Program-made: the position numbers and the translations under genes | The notes under the pieces: generated by a model | The model's input: only the letters and a program-made list of their open reading frames with translations | The model's database searches: none | Told to the model about the DNA's origin: nothing | In this document: piece by piece, positions 15,345 through 23,548 of the stretch | Numbering within the stretch: position 1 is the stretch's first letter | Layout: every line of letters starts with the position of its first letter | From: Prevotella sp. UBA2755 | GTDB lineage: Bacteria; Bacteroidota; Bacteroidia; Bacteroidales; Bacteroidaceae | Reading direction: 5' to 3' | Assembly: GCA_002353225.1 (NCBI GenBank) | Contig: DEJF01000045.1 | Coordinates: 26,948-59,555, forward strand | DNA: 32,608 nucleotides

Positions 15345-16223
15345 ATGAAGGATGCCCTGATGCTTTTACGCCCTCTACAATGGTTTAAGAACGCTTTCGT
15401 ATTCGCCCCATTGTTCTTCAGCAATAACCTGCTGAACAAGGAGTATTTTATACAGACCTTCTGGACCTTCCTCGCCTTTTGTCTCATCTCCAGCAGTATC
15501 TATTGCTTTAACGACATTCACGATGTGGAGAGCGACCGCCTACATCCCAAGAAACGATTACGCCCCATTGCCGCAGGAAAGGTCAGTATATGGGAAGGCT
15601 ACTTTATCATGCTTCTGTGCCTGATAGGATCCCTCCTACTCGTATCTCTCTCGCACAGTGTCAATATGCCGATCCTCTATGCCCTGCTATTAGGTTACTG
15701 GGGCATGAACATTGCCTATTGCGTCCGATTGAAACAATACGCCATCCTTGATGTTGCCATCATCGCCGTAGGCTTTGTGATGCGTGTACTGATAGGCGGT
15801 TTCACCACCGATATCTTCGTGTCTGGATGGCTTGCCCTGATGACTTTCCTGCTCGCCCTCTTCCTTGCCTTTGCCAAGCGGAAGGACGACTACCGCATCT
15901 TCACACTGACAGGTACGATGCCCCGAAAGAGCATTTCAGGCTATAATGCCCAGTTTATCGACCTCAGTGTCACCATCGTAGGTACGATTACCATGGTTTG
16001 TTATATCATCTACACCATGAACGAGGGAGTGATAGAGCGTTTCGGTTCACCATATATCTACCTGACAAATTTCTGGGTGCTTGCAGGTCTGCTACGCTAC
16101 CTGCAGAACATGTTGGTTTACCAGCGTAGCGGCAGTCCCACCAAAGTTTTGGTGAAAGACCGTTTTATTCAATGTTGCATCGTGGGTTGGATAGCCTCTT
16201 TCTTCGCCATCATTTACCTTTGA
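15345..16223 (+). CDS. UbiA-type prenyltransferase, decaprenyl-phosphate phosphoribosyltransferase-like
   Basis: This 292-residue membrane protein has about 8-9 helices. The first Asp-rich motif, FNDIHDVESDRLHPKKRLRP (55-74), and a second conserved stretch, LKQYAILDVAIIAVGFVMR, match UbiA-family enzymes of the decaprenyl-phosphate 5-phosphoribosyltransferase type, which join phosphoribosyl pyrophosphate to polyprenyl phosphate. That would provide a lipid-linked pentose for a glycan. The epimerase pair (DprE1/DprE2) that makes arabinose from it is not in this window, so the pentose may stay ribose or the partners may lie elsewhere. The ATG at 15345 is chosen because the promoter box abuts it; a TTG 9 bases earlier lies inside that box. 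The last 14 bases overlap the convergent acyltransferase gene. Confidence 0.82.
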   Translation: MKDALMLLRPLQWFKNAFVFAPLFFSNNLLNKEYFIQTFWTFLAFCLISSSIYCFNDIHDVESDRLHPKKRLRPIAAGKVSIWEGYFIMLLCLIGSLLLVSLSHSVNMPILYALLLGYWGMNIAYCVRLKQYAILDVAIIAVGFVMRVLIGGFTTDIFVSGWLALMTFLLALFLAFAKRKDDYRIFTLTGTMPRKSISGYNAQFIDLSVTIVGTITMVCYIIYTMNEGVIERFGSPYIYLTNFWVLAGLLRYLQNMLVYQRSGSPTKVLVKDRFIQCCIVGWIASFFAIIYL

Positions 16224-17232
16224 CTCCAAACAGGTAATGAGCAAGGAATGGACTGAGACGAATGACGTAACTGGCTATCAGGCAACAGGCTAACACGACC
16301 AATGCCTCTCCCATTACCACACCGACTTCTAACCACTTGCTATCGTAGGCAAGCATCTGTCGATTATATAGTAACATAGACTCTGGCAGGAAAAAGAAAT
16401 GAAGTAGGTAGATATCCAGTGTCCTGGTTCCGACATACTGAAGGCTACGTCCCACCAAACGGTCCTTTGTGAACCATGAGGAAAACTTACGGAAGAAAGT
16501 GAACACCATTACCATCCCACACACGCCACTCAATGCGAAACGCATATAAGCAGGAAACAATTGATCATAACGAGGAGATAAGGCCATCACCAAAAACAAA
16601 ACACAAATAGCAATTATACCAAACTTATTATCAGTTAATTGCAGGAATTTTTCAAAATGTCTCTTTGCAAGCGTACCAAGAAAAAAGAAGAGATAATATC
16701 TCCATGTGACAATGCCCATAAAGCCTAAAGCATCACGCCACAACCCCATGTTGCCTGATATACGGTGATAGTTAATATCATACCAAAAAGTAACAACAGA
16801 GATTACAACCGCAGTCAATAGCATCCACCAGTCCTTATATCTGCAACGACGAAAAACGATAGAGGAGAAAATATAAATACAGAAATATACAAAAAGGGCA
16901 AACGTAAACCAATAACCACCTTTAAAAGCACCTAACTGATGGAAAAAGTTTGCACGCTCATGAAGGGCAAGGAAGATAAAGGTCGGAATAATCTGCACCA
17001 TGAACTTATTATGAATGACTTGGCGAACCGTCGTTTTATCCCAGACTCTTGTCGCCTTATAAAATAGCCAGCCACTGATAAAGAAGAAACAGGGCATACG
17101 CAGCAGAAACAATACATCATTGAAAGCAATGAAGTATTCCTTAAAACAGAACACACAGACATGCGAGTAAATTACGAGAATCATGGTGAATCCTCGCATT
17201 GCGTCAATATACTGTATTCGCTCTTTTTCCAT
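16210..17232 (-). CDS. Acyltransferase-3 family membrane protein
   Basis: This 340-residue protein has about ten membrane helices. The opening RIQYIDAMRGFTMILVIYSH carries the acyltransferase-3 signature (Arg and His in helix 1), followed by MPCFFFISGWLFYK, the usual second-helix motif. Such proteins acetylate or acylate surface sugars. The ATG at 17232 is chosen because the TACCTTTG box (17242-17249) lies just upstream; the frame is open to 17352 but would read through the promoter and the divergent neighbour. The last 14 bases overlap the convergent UbiA-like gene. The promoter is shared, in mirror form, with the divergent acyltransferase gene. Confidence 0.9.
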   Translation of the reverse strand: MEKERIQYIDAMRGFTMILVIYSHVCVFCFKEYFIAFNDVLFLLRMPCFFFISGWLFYKATRVWDKTTVRQVIHNKFMVQIIPTFIFLALHERANFFHQLGAFKGGYWFTFALFVYFCIYIFSSIVFRRCRYKDWWMLLTAVVISVVTFWYDINYHRISGNMGLWRDALGFMGIVTWRYYLFFFLGTLAKRHFEKFLQLTDNKFGIIAICVLFLVMALSPRYDQLFPAYMRFALSGVCGMVMVFTFFRKFSSWFTKDRLVGRSLQYVGTRTLDIYLLHFFFLPESMLLYNRQMLAYDSKWLEVGVVMGEALVVLACCLIASYVIRLSPFLAHYLFGVKGK

Positions 17233-17240
17233 ATTTACAT

Positions 17241-17280
17241 GCAAAGGTACGAAATATTTTGAAATATTTCGTACCTTTGC
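17241..17280. promoter_or_regulatory. Perfect palindromic divergent promoter
   Basis: Two 19-bp arms (GCAAAGGTACGAAATATTT and its exact reverse complement) flank a 2-bp centre. Each arm ends in a TACCTTTG box: 17242-17249 on minus and 17272-17279 on plus. The boxes drive the two divergent acyltransferase genes and stand 9 and 4 bases from their ATGs. No separate -33 elements fit. Confidence 0.85.
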
Positions 17281-17283
17281 ACC

Positions 17284-18297
17284 ATGAACGAGAGAATTAA
17301 CTGGATGGATTGGGCGAAATTCCTTGCCGTCGCCTTGACGATACCATGTCATATACCACAGGAACGAGGGGCACAGCCTGTTACATATTTGGAAGTATTC
17401 CTTCTTGCCTGCCTGATGTTTAACTCCGGCTTTCTAAAAAAAGAAGGGATAAAACTGAAAGATGACCTGAAGAGATGCTGGTATCAGTTAGGCGTTCCAT
17501 ATATTATCTACAACCTCATCTTCTATCCTTTTTGGTTAACTAAGTTCTATTACACACATGGCTTTATGCCTACACATCTTTCAGTATATCTAAAACCAGT
17601 ATGGGGAACGCTCCTGCTACAGGCGAACAACGATTTTGCATGTGAACTGAATCCTGTTACCTGGTTTATCGCTGCCCTATTTATTATGCGAATACTATTA
17701 GATGTCTGCCTTACCATTAAACATGGTAGTTGGCTTATGTGGGCTTTGTGTTTCTTCGGTATGGGCATCTATGTGATTAGTAAATACAACTATTTTACAA
17801 CACACTACGTAATTCTTGGCATTGCCAAATCTTTGGTCTTCTACTATATGGGATTCCTCTGTCGAAAACATCAGATTTTCAATCATTGTCATCTCAAAAA
17901 GGATACCTGTTGGTTTGTCATCACGATCATCGCAAGTGTCCTCTTATTCAACTACCATGCTTTTGAATACTATTTCCCTTTGCACATGCTGTCGTATTTC
18001 CCTGCTGTGCTATTCGGATTGCTTGCATTTATCTTTTTCTGCAAAATGCTCAACGGCATCCACTCCAAGACGATCGTGAACTACTCCAACGGTACCATGG
18101 TATTCATCGGACTGCATTGGATGATGGTAGGTTTTATCCGTTATGGTATTCTCAAACCGTTCTTCCATGTACCTGCAGAATACATCTATACTCCCCTTGA
18201 AGCATACGCTTTAGGACTCCTCGTCACGCTCCTGCTCTACCCCATCATCCTGCTCTTCCAAGCCAAAATGCCATGGATGTTAGGAAAGAGAGGTTAA
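17284..18297 (+). CDS. Acyltransferase-3 family membrane protein
   Basis: This 337-residue protein has about ten membrane helices. The N terminus (MNERINWMDWAKFLAVALTI, then PCH) follows the acyltransferase-3 pattern of a charged start, D-x-A-K and a His at the end of helix 1. NSGFLKKEG replaces the usual SGF/SGYLF motif. It is predicted to decorate the glycan with acyl groups. The ATG is only 4 bases after the -7 box, suggesting a leaderless or nearly leaderless mRNA. The 3' end overlaps the convergent GT4 gene by 18 bases. It is only distantly related to its divergent acyltransferase neighbour. Confidence 0.88.
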   Translation: MNERINWMDWAKFLAVALTIPCHIPQERGAQPVTYLEVFLLACLMFNSGFLKKEGIKLKDDLKRCWYQLGVPYIIYNLIFYPFWLTKFYYTHGFMPTHLSVYLKPVWGTLLLQANNDFACELNPVTWFIAALFIMRILLDVCLTIKHGSWLMWALCFFGMGIYVISKYNYFTTHYVILGIAKSLVFYYMGFLCRKHQIFNHCHLKKDTCWFVITIIASVLLFNYHAFEYYFPLHMLSYFPAVLFGLLAFIFFCKMLNGIHSKTIVNYSNGTMVFIGLHWMMVGFIRYGILKPFFHVPAEYIYTPLEAYALGLLVTLLLYPIILLFQAKMPWMLGKRG

Positions 18298-19392
18298 TTC
18301 CTCAAAGAGGCGCTTCCACATGGGCATGATATCATCAGCAGAGAAACGCTGAGACGAGACAATTGCCTTTATCCCCATCTGCTGACGTAAATCCAGATCA
18401 CTCATCAGTTTACCTAATCGGTCGGCAAACAAATAATGGTCACGGTTAGGTATCAGGAATCCGTTCTCACGCTCTGTCAGGATTGTAGTAGGACCATGGG
18501 GACAGTCAAAAGCAACAACAGGCAAGCCACAACTCATCGCCTCAGGTATTACCAAGCCAAAAGGCTCATAAAGAGAAGTCAATACCAGTATACTGCTGCT
18601 TCGGTAAACATCCATAATTTGTCGTGTAGGCTCATGAACCTTGATATTGATGCCCAAATTGTCTGCTTCCTGTTTGAAATGATTCCAGAGGACGCCCTCA
18701 CCATATAAGTCCAACTGCCAGTCTGGGAAACGAGGATGTATCAATTGCCAGATACTGAACAACTCTCCTATACTCTTCTGCTCCTCAAAACGTCCGACAA
18801 AGAGGACACGCCTCGCCGTACAGTCACTATACTGATCAAGATCATTCAGATTCACCACATTGGGAATCACATGCACATGGTCACTGACCTTACACCAATC
18901 CTCGGCATCCCCATTGGTCAGTGTCACCACTGCCTCAGCCTTTCCAATCCAATAATTGTTTATCCAAGTATTTACTCGATGATACAACGTGTCTGGATGC
19001 ATGAAATTGACATGAGACTCTACAACAAGGGGTATCTTACCCTTTACCTTTAGCAATGGCTTCACATCCTGATTGGAAGTACATACTATCACGTCTGGTT
19101 GAATGGATTGCAAATGTTTATGCAACTGTTCATGATACTTCCGAGACAATTGGCGATATATGAAAGGCCTACGCCACCACTTATATTGATAACGGGAATG
19201 AAAACGGATTTTCAAGTCTATGAAATGAACATGTTCGTCCAAATCGTATGGAATCTTATGCTGTCCCTGGTCGGAGGTAATCATATAGACCTCATAGCCG
19301 TACTGACGAACCAGATAGTTCATCTTATCCACTAAGATGCGCTCCACGCCACCCCAGACTGCCAATGCAGAATATAGATAAACTATTTTCAT
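18280..19392 (-). CDS. GT4 family glycosyltransferase
   Basis: This 370-residue GT-B protein starts MKIVYLYSALAVWGGVERIL, a typical acceptor-domain opening with GGVER. The donor site is FVGRFEEQKSI (198-208), and the E-x7-E motif is in YEPFGLVIPEAM (E276, E284), followed by SCGLPVVAFDCPHGP. The FDCPxGP ending is shared with the GT4 product of 22391-23542, so the two are related and may act on similar donors. Its start overlaps the preceding GT2 stop by ATGA, giving a two-gene operon. The stop overlaps the convergent acyltransferase gene. Confidence 0.92.
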   Translation of the reverse strand: MKIVYLYSALAVWGGVERILVDKMNYLVRQYGYEVYMITSDQGQHKIPYDLDEHVHFIDLKIRFHSRYQYKWWRRPFIYRQLSRKYHEQLHKHLQSIQPDVIVCTSNQDVKPLLKVKGKIPLVVESHVNFMHPDTLYHRVNTWINNYWIGKAEAVVTLTNGDAEDWCKVSDHVHVIPNVVNLNDLDQYSDCTARRVLFVGRFEEQKSIGELFSIWQLIHPRFPDWQLDLYGEGVLWNHFKQEADNLGINIKVHEPTRQIMDVYRSSSILVLTSLYEPFGLVIPEAMSCGLPVVAFDCPHGPTTILTERENGFLIPNRDHYLFADRLGKLMSDLDLRQQMGIKAIVSSQRFSADDIMPMWKRLFEELTSLS

Positions 19393-20240
19393 TTCTTCTT
19401 CACCAAATTATCCTCCGCATCCTCATAATGGTCCACCTTGTGGAAGATACGGGTAATTCCCTTCATCTGTATCTTGACATGGTTTATAAAACTCTGCCAA
19501 AGTGATTCCTCGCCAATCGTTCCATAACCTGTTATGGCACGACAGCGACGGTCACGAACAAAAACTATCTTCCCGTATTTCTTCAAGGCAAGTGCCATCG
19601 AGCCATCCTCCCCCCGGATAATATCCACCCGATAAGGCTCCTTACGTCCATACTCCGCATTATAGGCAAAGACCAAACCTCGAACAGATAATTCCGGGCG
19701 TTTAAAATGCTGTATCCACAAGAAAAGGTCACGTGTCATCTCAAATAACTTCAATCCTAATGCAGAATGTCTCTCATCAGGGAAAAAACCCCAAGTAGCA
19801 GAGACACAAGAAACACCAGGCTTCATCAGATGCTCCAACATCACCTCATAATACTTTGGGGGGTATAGGGTGTCACTATCCACATCAAAATAATATTTCC
19901 CTTTGGCATGCTGCAAGCCACATCGACGGGCATAGCCACAGGAATGCTGATATTCCGTAAAGTAAGGGATGCCTGACTTCTCGTAAATCTCCGCAGTGCG
20001 ATCTTTCGAGTCATTATCCACCCCGATAATCTCTACGGGGTATTTACACTGTATCTCACTGATAGCCCACAGACAAGCCTGCAGATGAGTCTCTTCATTA
20101 TAGCCAATAACCACGATGGACGCTAACGGCTCGGCACTCTGCAACTTTGCCAGTCGCTCACGTGTCCCGTCAATAATATCCTGAGGCACCTCACTAAAAG
20201 GTTTCTCGTAAATCGCCATGTATTTATCGTACCATGCCAT
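19389..20240 (-). CDS. GT2 family glycosyltransferase
   Basis: This 283-residue protein opens with about 38 helical residues, then the GT-A fold: SIVVIGYNEE (41-50), IIGVDNDSKD (71-80) and a DxD region FDVDSDT (118-124). A later GEDGSMALALKKYG is the acceptor-side GED motif. The family is inverting and metal-dependent; the substrate is unknown. A canonical promoter (TTTG, 20 bases, TATCTTTG) lies 25 bases before the ATG. It is coupled by ATGA to the following GT4 gene. Confidence 0.92.
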   Translation of the reverse strand: MAWYDKYMAIYEKPFSEVPQDIIDGTRERLAKLQSAEPLASIVVIGYNEETHLQACLWAISEIQCKYPVEIIGVDNDSKDRTAEIYEKSGIPYFTEYQHSCGYARRCGLQHAKGKYYFDVDSDTLYPPKYYEVMLEHLMKPGVSCVSATWGFFPDERHSALGLKLFEMTRDLFLWIQHFKRPELSVRGLVFAYNAEYGRKEPYRVDIIRGEDGSMALALKKYGKIVFVRDRRCRAITGYGTIGEESLWQSFINHVKIQMKGITRIFHKVDHYEDAEDNLVKKK

Positions 20241-20265
20241 AGGCTTTCTGTTTCTTTATTGATGA

Positions 20266-20297
20266 CAAAGATAGTAAAAAGAAGAACATCTGCCAAA
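20266..20297 (-). promoter_or_regulatory. Promoter of the GT2-GT4 pair
   Basis: On the minus strand TTTG (20294-20297), 20 bases, TATCTTTG (20266-20273). The leader to the ATG at 20240 is about 20 bases. Confidence 0.8.
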
Positions 20298-20312
20298 TTA
20301 TTTTTACTTAAA

Positions 20313-21350
20313 TTACAGCACCCTCTTTAATTTCCCTAAAACTTTCACTGTAATCATAAACATCCATAAAGGCATACGACTCATTGACCATAGGAACAAG
20401 TTTCCTAACAGTTTTCGATGGGAATGAATAATGTCAGACAATGATAAGGGATGATACATCATTAATTGCAGTTCCTCATTGGTAAATGATGGGTGAATCC
20501 TGTTCCTGTATTTTAAGATCTGGCACACCATATAGAAACTATTCATCACCACGTCGTAACTACGATAGCCAACATACGCTTTTTCCCTTAACTCCACACA
20601 CCCTAACTTAACGTGGTCTATAGTTGCAATATTCCGCACGATTTCTTTCCGGTCAATTACCTCACGATTCTGGAAATTCGAAAGCGTATTTGGACGACAT
20701 AAATAGTGATAGGTAATGACAGGTAACAAAGTTGCCCTGTTAACGTATGACACCAGATCGTACGTAAACGCCATATCTTCCCAAAAACGCGCTGCAATGA
20801 AACGCAAGCCTGTATCACGTAGGAAGAACACGTTGATAAGGACATTCCAGACAGGAACCTGGAATTTGCCATACTGATGATAAGCGTATGATGCCAACTC
20901 CCCTTTCTTATGGAATACACGGAAAGGATACTGAAAGAGAGTTGTGTTGCGATGTTTGTCATATACTTCAATGTGCTTATGAGAGCCATAGACAACCTCT
21001 GAATGATATTTGATAGCCGCTTCATATAAAGAGGCAATGGCATAAACTGGTATAGTATCGTCTGCATCCATGAAATACAGATACTTGCCCCATGCTTCAT
21101 CAATCATACGGTTCCGTGCCGCAGACGGTCCTCCATTCTTCTCCTGGCGTATAACACGAATACAATCACCACGCCGGTGTTCTCGCCGGTATTGCTCTAT
21201 GATAGCCAAGGTATTGTCAGTGCTACAATCGTCAACAACCAGTATCTCTAAATCATTAAACGTCTGATTTAAAACAGTATCAAGTGCTCTGCCGACAAAT
21301 TTAGCAGCATTATAGACAGGTATTCCTATGGTAACCTCGTACGATCTCAT
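20313..21350 (-). CDS. GT2 family glycosyltransferase (tandem paralogue 2)
   Basis: In this 345-residue protein, VTIGIPVYNAAKFVGRALDT (6-25), ILVVDDCSTD (36-45) and FMDADDT (93-99, DxD at 95-97) define the GT-A fold. A conserved FWEDMAFTYDLVSYVNRA is the acceptor ED motif. It is the downstream half of a tandem duplication with the product of 21347-22378: both share the opening EVTIGIPVYN, the same DxD numbering and a similar C-terminal region. The start overlaps the upstream paralogue's stop by ATGA. It is the last gene of the epimerase-GT4-GT2-GT2 operon. Confidence 0.92.
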   Translation of the reverse strand: MRSYEVTIGIPVYNAAKFVGRALDTVLNQTFNDLEILVVDDCSTDNTLAIIEQYRREHRRGDCIRVIRQEKNGGPSAARNRMIDEAWGKYLYFMDADDTIPVYAIASLYEAAIKYHSEVVYGSHKHIEVYDKHRNTTLFQYPFRVFHKKGELASYAYHQYGKFQVPVWNVLINVFFLRDTGLRFIAARFWEDMAFTYDLVSYVNRATLLPVITYHYLCRPNTLSNFQNREVIDRKEIVRNIATIDHVKLGCVELREKAYVGYRSYDVVMNSFYMVCQILKYRNRIHPSFTNEELQLMMYHPLSLSDIIHSHRKLLGNLFLWSMSRMPLWMFMITVKVLGKLKRVL

Positions 21351-22378
21351 TTCATTCCATATCTCTTAGCCATAAACTTTAGCATTCTGACACCAACAAA
21401 AGCGGGAACGGCTCCACATATATAATAGAGAACATTATGGAAACGACCTGATTTAGTTGTCAATATTTCCCACAAAGTCATAGGATGCCACATAACGCTC
21501 CTGATTTCCTTATTTGTAAAAGGAATGTCAAAATCTTTTCTTTTTATACACATCGCACAAGCAAAAGAACAGCAGAGCATCATCAGCATGGAAATGCGCT
21601 TACCATAATATGGTTTGCTTTTCAGTTCCTTTCGTTTTTTTTTCTCCTGCAATGCTTCAACTGCTATTGCCATATCCTGATGGCTCAAGGTCTTCCTACG
21701 CTTATGTTTATCAATACCACGGATAAAATAATGATAGGTGATATCAGGTAACAGTACAGCACGATTTATATAAGTAGGTAAGTCAACTGTAAAAGTAAAA
21801 TCCTCTCCATAGCCATGTGCGACAGGGGGCACTCGCAGGTGATTGCATCGTATGATATTCATATCTATTAAGTAATTCCAATTCATACCCTGTATGCCGA
21901 AATCATAAACATAATTAGCATATTCATCTGAGGTAGTAAACACATGGGGAGGATATGGATATGGTTCTGTTCGCACTATTTGGTCGTTGGTAGTATATAT
22001 ACGGTCATAACTACCATACACTATCTCGGCATTAAATTGAATTGCCGTATTATAAAGCAACTCTATGGTCTGAGGAGCGATAGTGTCATCTGCATCCAAG
22101 GAATAGAAATACTTTCCATGCGCCTCTTCCATCATACGATTACGACCAGCACCTATCCCCATATTCTCAGGCTGGTGCAAGATGCGGATATCACCTCCAC
22201 GAGGATGATTGCTCTGATATTCCTTGATGATATCGATAGACCCATCCGTACCACAGTCATCACAAATCAGTATCTCAATGTCCTCAAAGGTCTGCGCCAG
22301 AACAGAGTCCATGGTGAGACGGATGTACTTTTCTACATTGTAGACAGGTATTCCTATTGTTACTTCGTAAGTCCTCAT
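21347..22378 (-). CDS. GT2 family glycosyltransferase (tandem paralogue 1)
   Basis: This 343-residue protein has VTIGIPVYNVEKYIRLTMDS, ILICDDCGTDG and LDADDT (94-99), aligned position by position with the next gene product, and YGEDFTFTVDLPTYINRA as the acceptor ED block. The two copies differ in the acceptor half, so they probably add different sugars or act at different positions. The gene begins 12 bases after the GT4 gene stop and overlaps the next start by ATGA. Confidence 0.92.
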   Translation of the reverse strand: MRTYEVTIGIPVYNVEKYIRLTMDSVLAQTFEDIEILICDDCGTDGSIDIIKEYQSNHPRGGDIRILHQPENMGIGAGRNRMMEEAHGKYFYSLDADDTIAPQTIELLYNTAIQFNAEIVYGSYDRIYTTNDQIVRTEPYPYPPHVFTTSDEYANYVYDFGIQGMNWNYLIDMNIIRCNHLRVPPVAHGYGEDFTFTVDLPTYINRAVLLPDITYHYFIRGIDKHKRRKTLSHQDMAIAVEALQEKKKRKELKSKPYYGKRISMLMMLCCSFACAMCIKRKDFDIPFTNKEIRSVMWHPMTLWEILTTKSGRFHNVLYYICGAVPAFVGVRMLKFMAKRYGMK

Positions 22379-22390
22379 ACAATCATCATG

Positions 22391-23542
22391 CTATTTTATC
22401 ATATCAAAAAGTTGTTGCCATTGTTGAGCAACTCTACCGATCTTGAATCGTTGTACATTCCGTTGAGCAGCAACGGACATGTCCTTACGTATATCAGCAT
22501 CCCCCATCAAGGATATCATACCTTGTGTGAATGCCGAGACATTCCCTGACTCTATCAGCAATCCGTCCTCACCGTCTCTCACGATGTCCTTAGGACCACA
22601 AGGACAATCAAAAGACACGATGGGAAGCCCACAAGCCATCGCCTCAACCAGTACCATACCAAACCCCTCAAATCGAGAACTAAAGACAAATAACGAACTA
22701 TTGACATATTCTCTTTCAATATCTTTTGTCTTACTATTCAGATGACAGCGGTTTATATCAATGCCCAAATCCTGTCTCAATTGCTCATAAGGAGATCTGT
22801 CTCCTTCACCATAAACGACTAATTCCCAGTCGGGACATTGTTTCTCCACCTCTGCCCAACTTCGCAGCAACAGATCAAAACCTTTTTGGTAAACATAACG
22901 TCCTACGGCTATAACTCTTTTGTTTGTCAAAGGACTAACCGATTGTGGAGCAAAAGATAAAGGATCAGGTATCACCTGAACATTTTCTATTTCCTTCCAA
23001 GAACGTTTGTCTTCTTCCGTCAGTACGACTAAAGAATCTAATCGCTTTAAGTGGGCAACTAAATCACGCATCCAATATCGAGCAAAGAGACTCTTAATGA
23101 CATTTGTCTCATTAGCCTCAAAGTTACGGTAGTTGAAACGATTAACATGTAACTCCCCCACTTTCCGACTACCATCCTTGATGTCATTGATAAAATTAAT
23201 CTCCCTACGGAGCAGGCTAACCGTAATATCCGGACGGATACGCATCAACTCTTTGGTCAATGCTCTTTTATATTCCCTTTGCTTCCTCAGATACAGAAAA
23301 ACTTTCTTGACAAAGCCGCAATTCCACAATTCTTCGAAATTGATATCCAGATTAATCACGTTTATCTTATCAGACAAAGGATAGAAGAGAGGCTTTCCTT
23401 TTCCTTCTGTCAGTATAATGGTGATATCATATCCGAAATGCTCTGCGAAATAGTTTGCCTTCAAGGTAAGTACACGCTCCACCCCTCCTGCCATATAAAG
23501 GGCAGGAGTCACATAGACCAGTTTGAGTGGGGCTTTCTCCAT
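22391..23542 (-). CDS. GT4 family glycosyltransferase
   Basis: This 383-residue GT-B protein starts MEKAPLKLVYVTPALYMAGG, followed by VERVL. The donor site is AVGRYVYQKGFDLLL (212-226), and the E-x7-E motif is in FEGFGMVLVEAM (E292, E300), followed by ACGLPIVSFDCPCGP. It resembles galactosyl- or N-acetylgalactosaminyl-transferases of the GT4 class, but the donor cannot be assigned. It begins 6 bases after the epimerase stop, in one operon with it. Confidence 0.92.
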   Translation of the reverse strand: MEKAPLKLVYVTPALYMAGGVERVLTLKANYFAEHFGYDITIILTEGKGKPLFYPLSDKINVINLDINFEELWNCGFVKKVFLYLRKQREYKRALTKELMRIRPDITVSLLRREINFINDIKDGSRKVGELHVNRFNYRNFEANETNVIKSLFARYWMRDLVAHLKRLDSLVVLTEEDKRSWKEIENVQVIPDPLSFAPQSVSPLTNKRVIAVGRYVYQKGFDLLLRSWAEVEKQCPDWELVVYGEGDRSPYEQLRQDLGIDINRCHLNSKTKDIEREYVNSSLFVFSSRFEGFGMVLVEAMACGLPIVSFDCPCGPKDIVRDGEDGLLIESGNVSAFTQGMISLMGDADIRKDMSVAAQRNVQRFKIGRVAQQWQQLFDMIK

Positions 23543-23548
23543 TGAATA

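Noticed and set aside
6073..16223. HAD phosphatase as partner of the UbiA-like enzyme
   Set aside because: The HAD is a Cof-type IIB enzyme in a different operon 9 kb away; known polyprenyl-phosphoribose phosphatases are of another class, so a link is unsupported.
17233..17352. Upstream extension of the minus-strand acyltransferase frame
   Set aside because: It would read across the palindromic promoter and into the start of the divergent gene; the family opening begins at 17232.
21944..22549. A 201-codon open frame antisense to two glycosyltransferase genes
   Set aside because: It crosses two clearly coding minus-strand genes and encodes no recognisable motif; it results from codon bias of the opposite strand.
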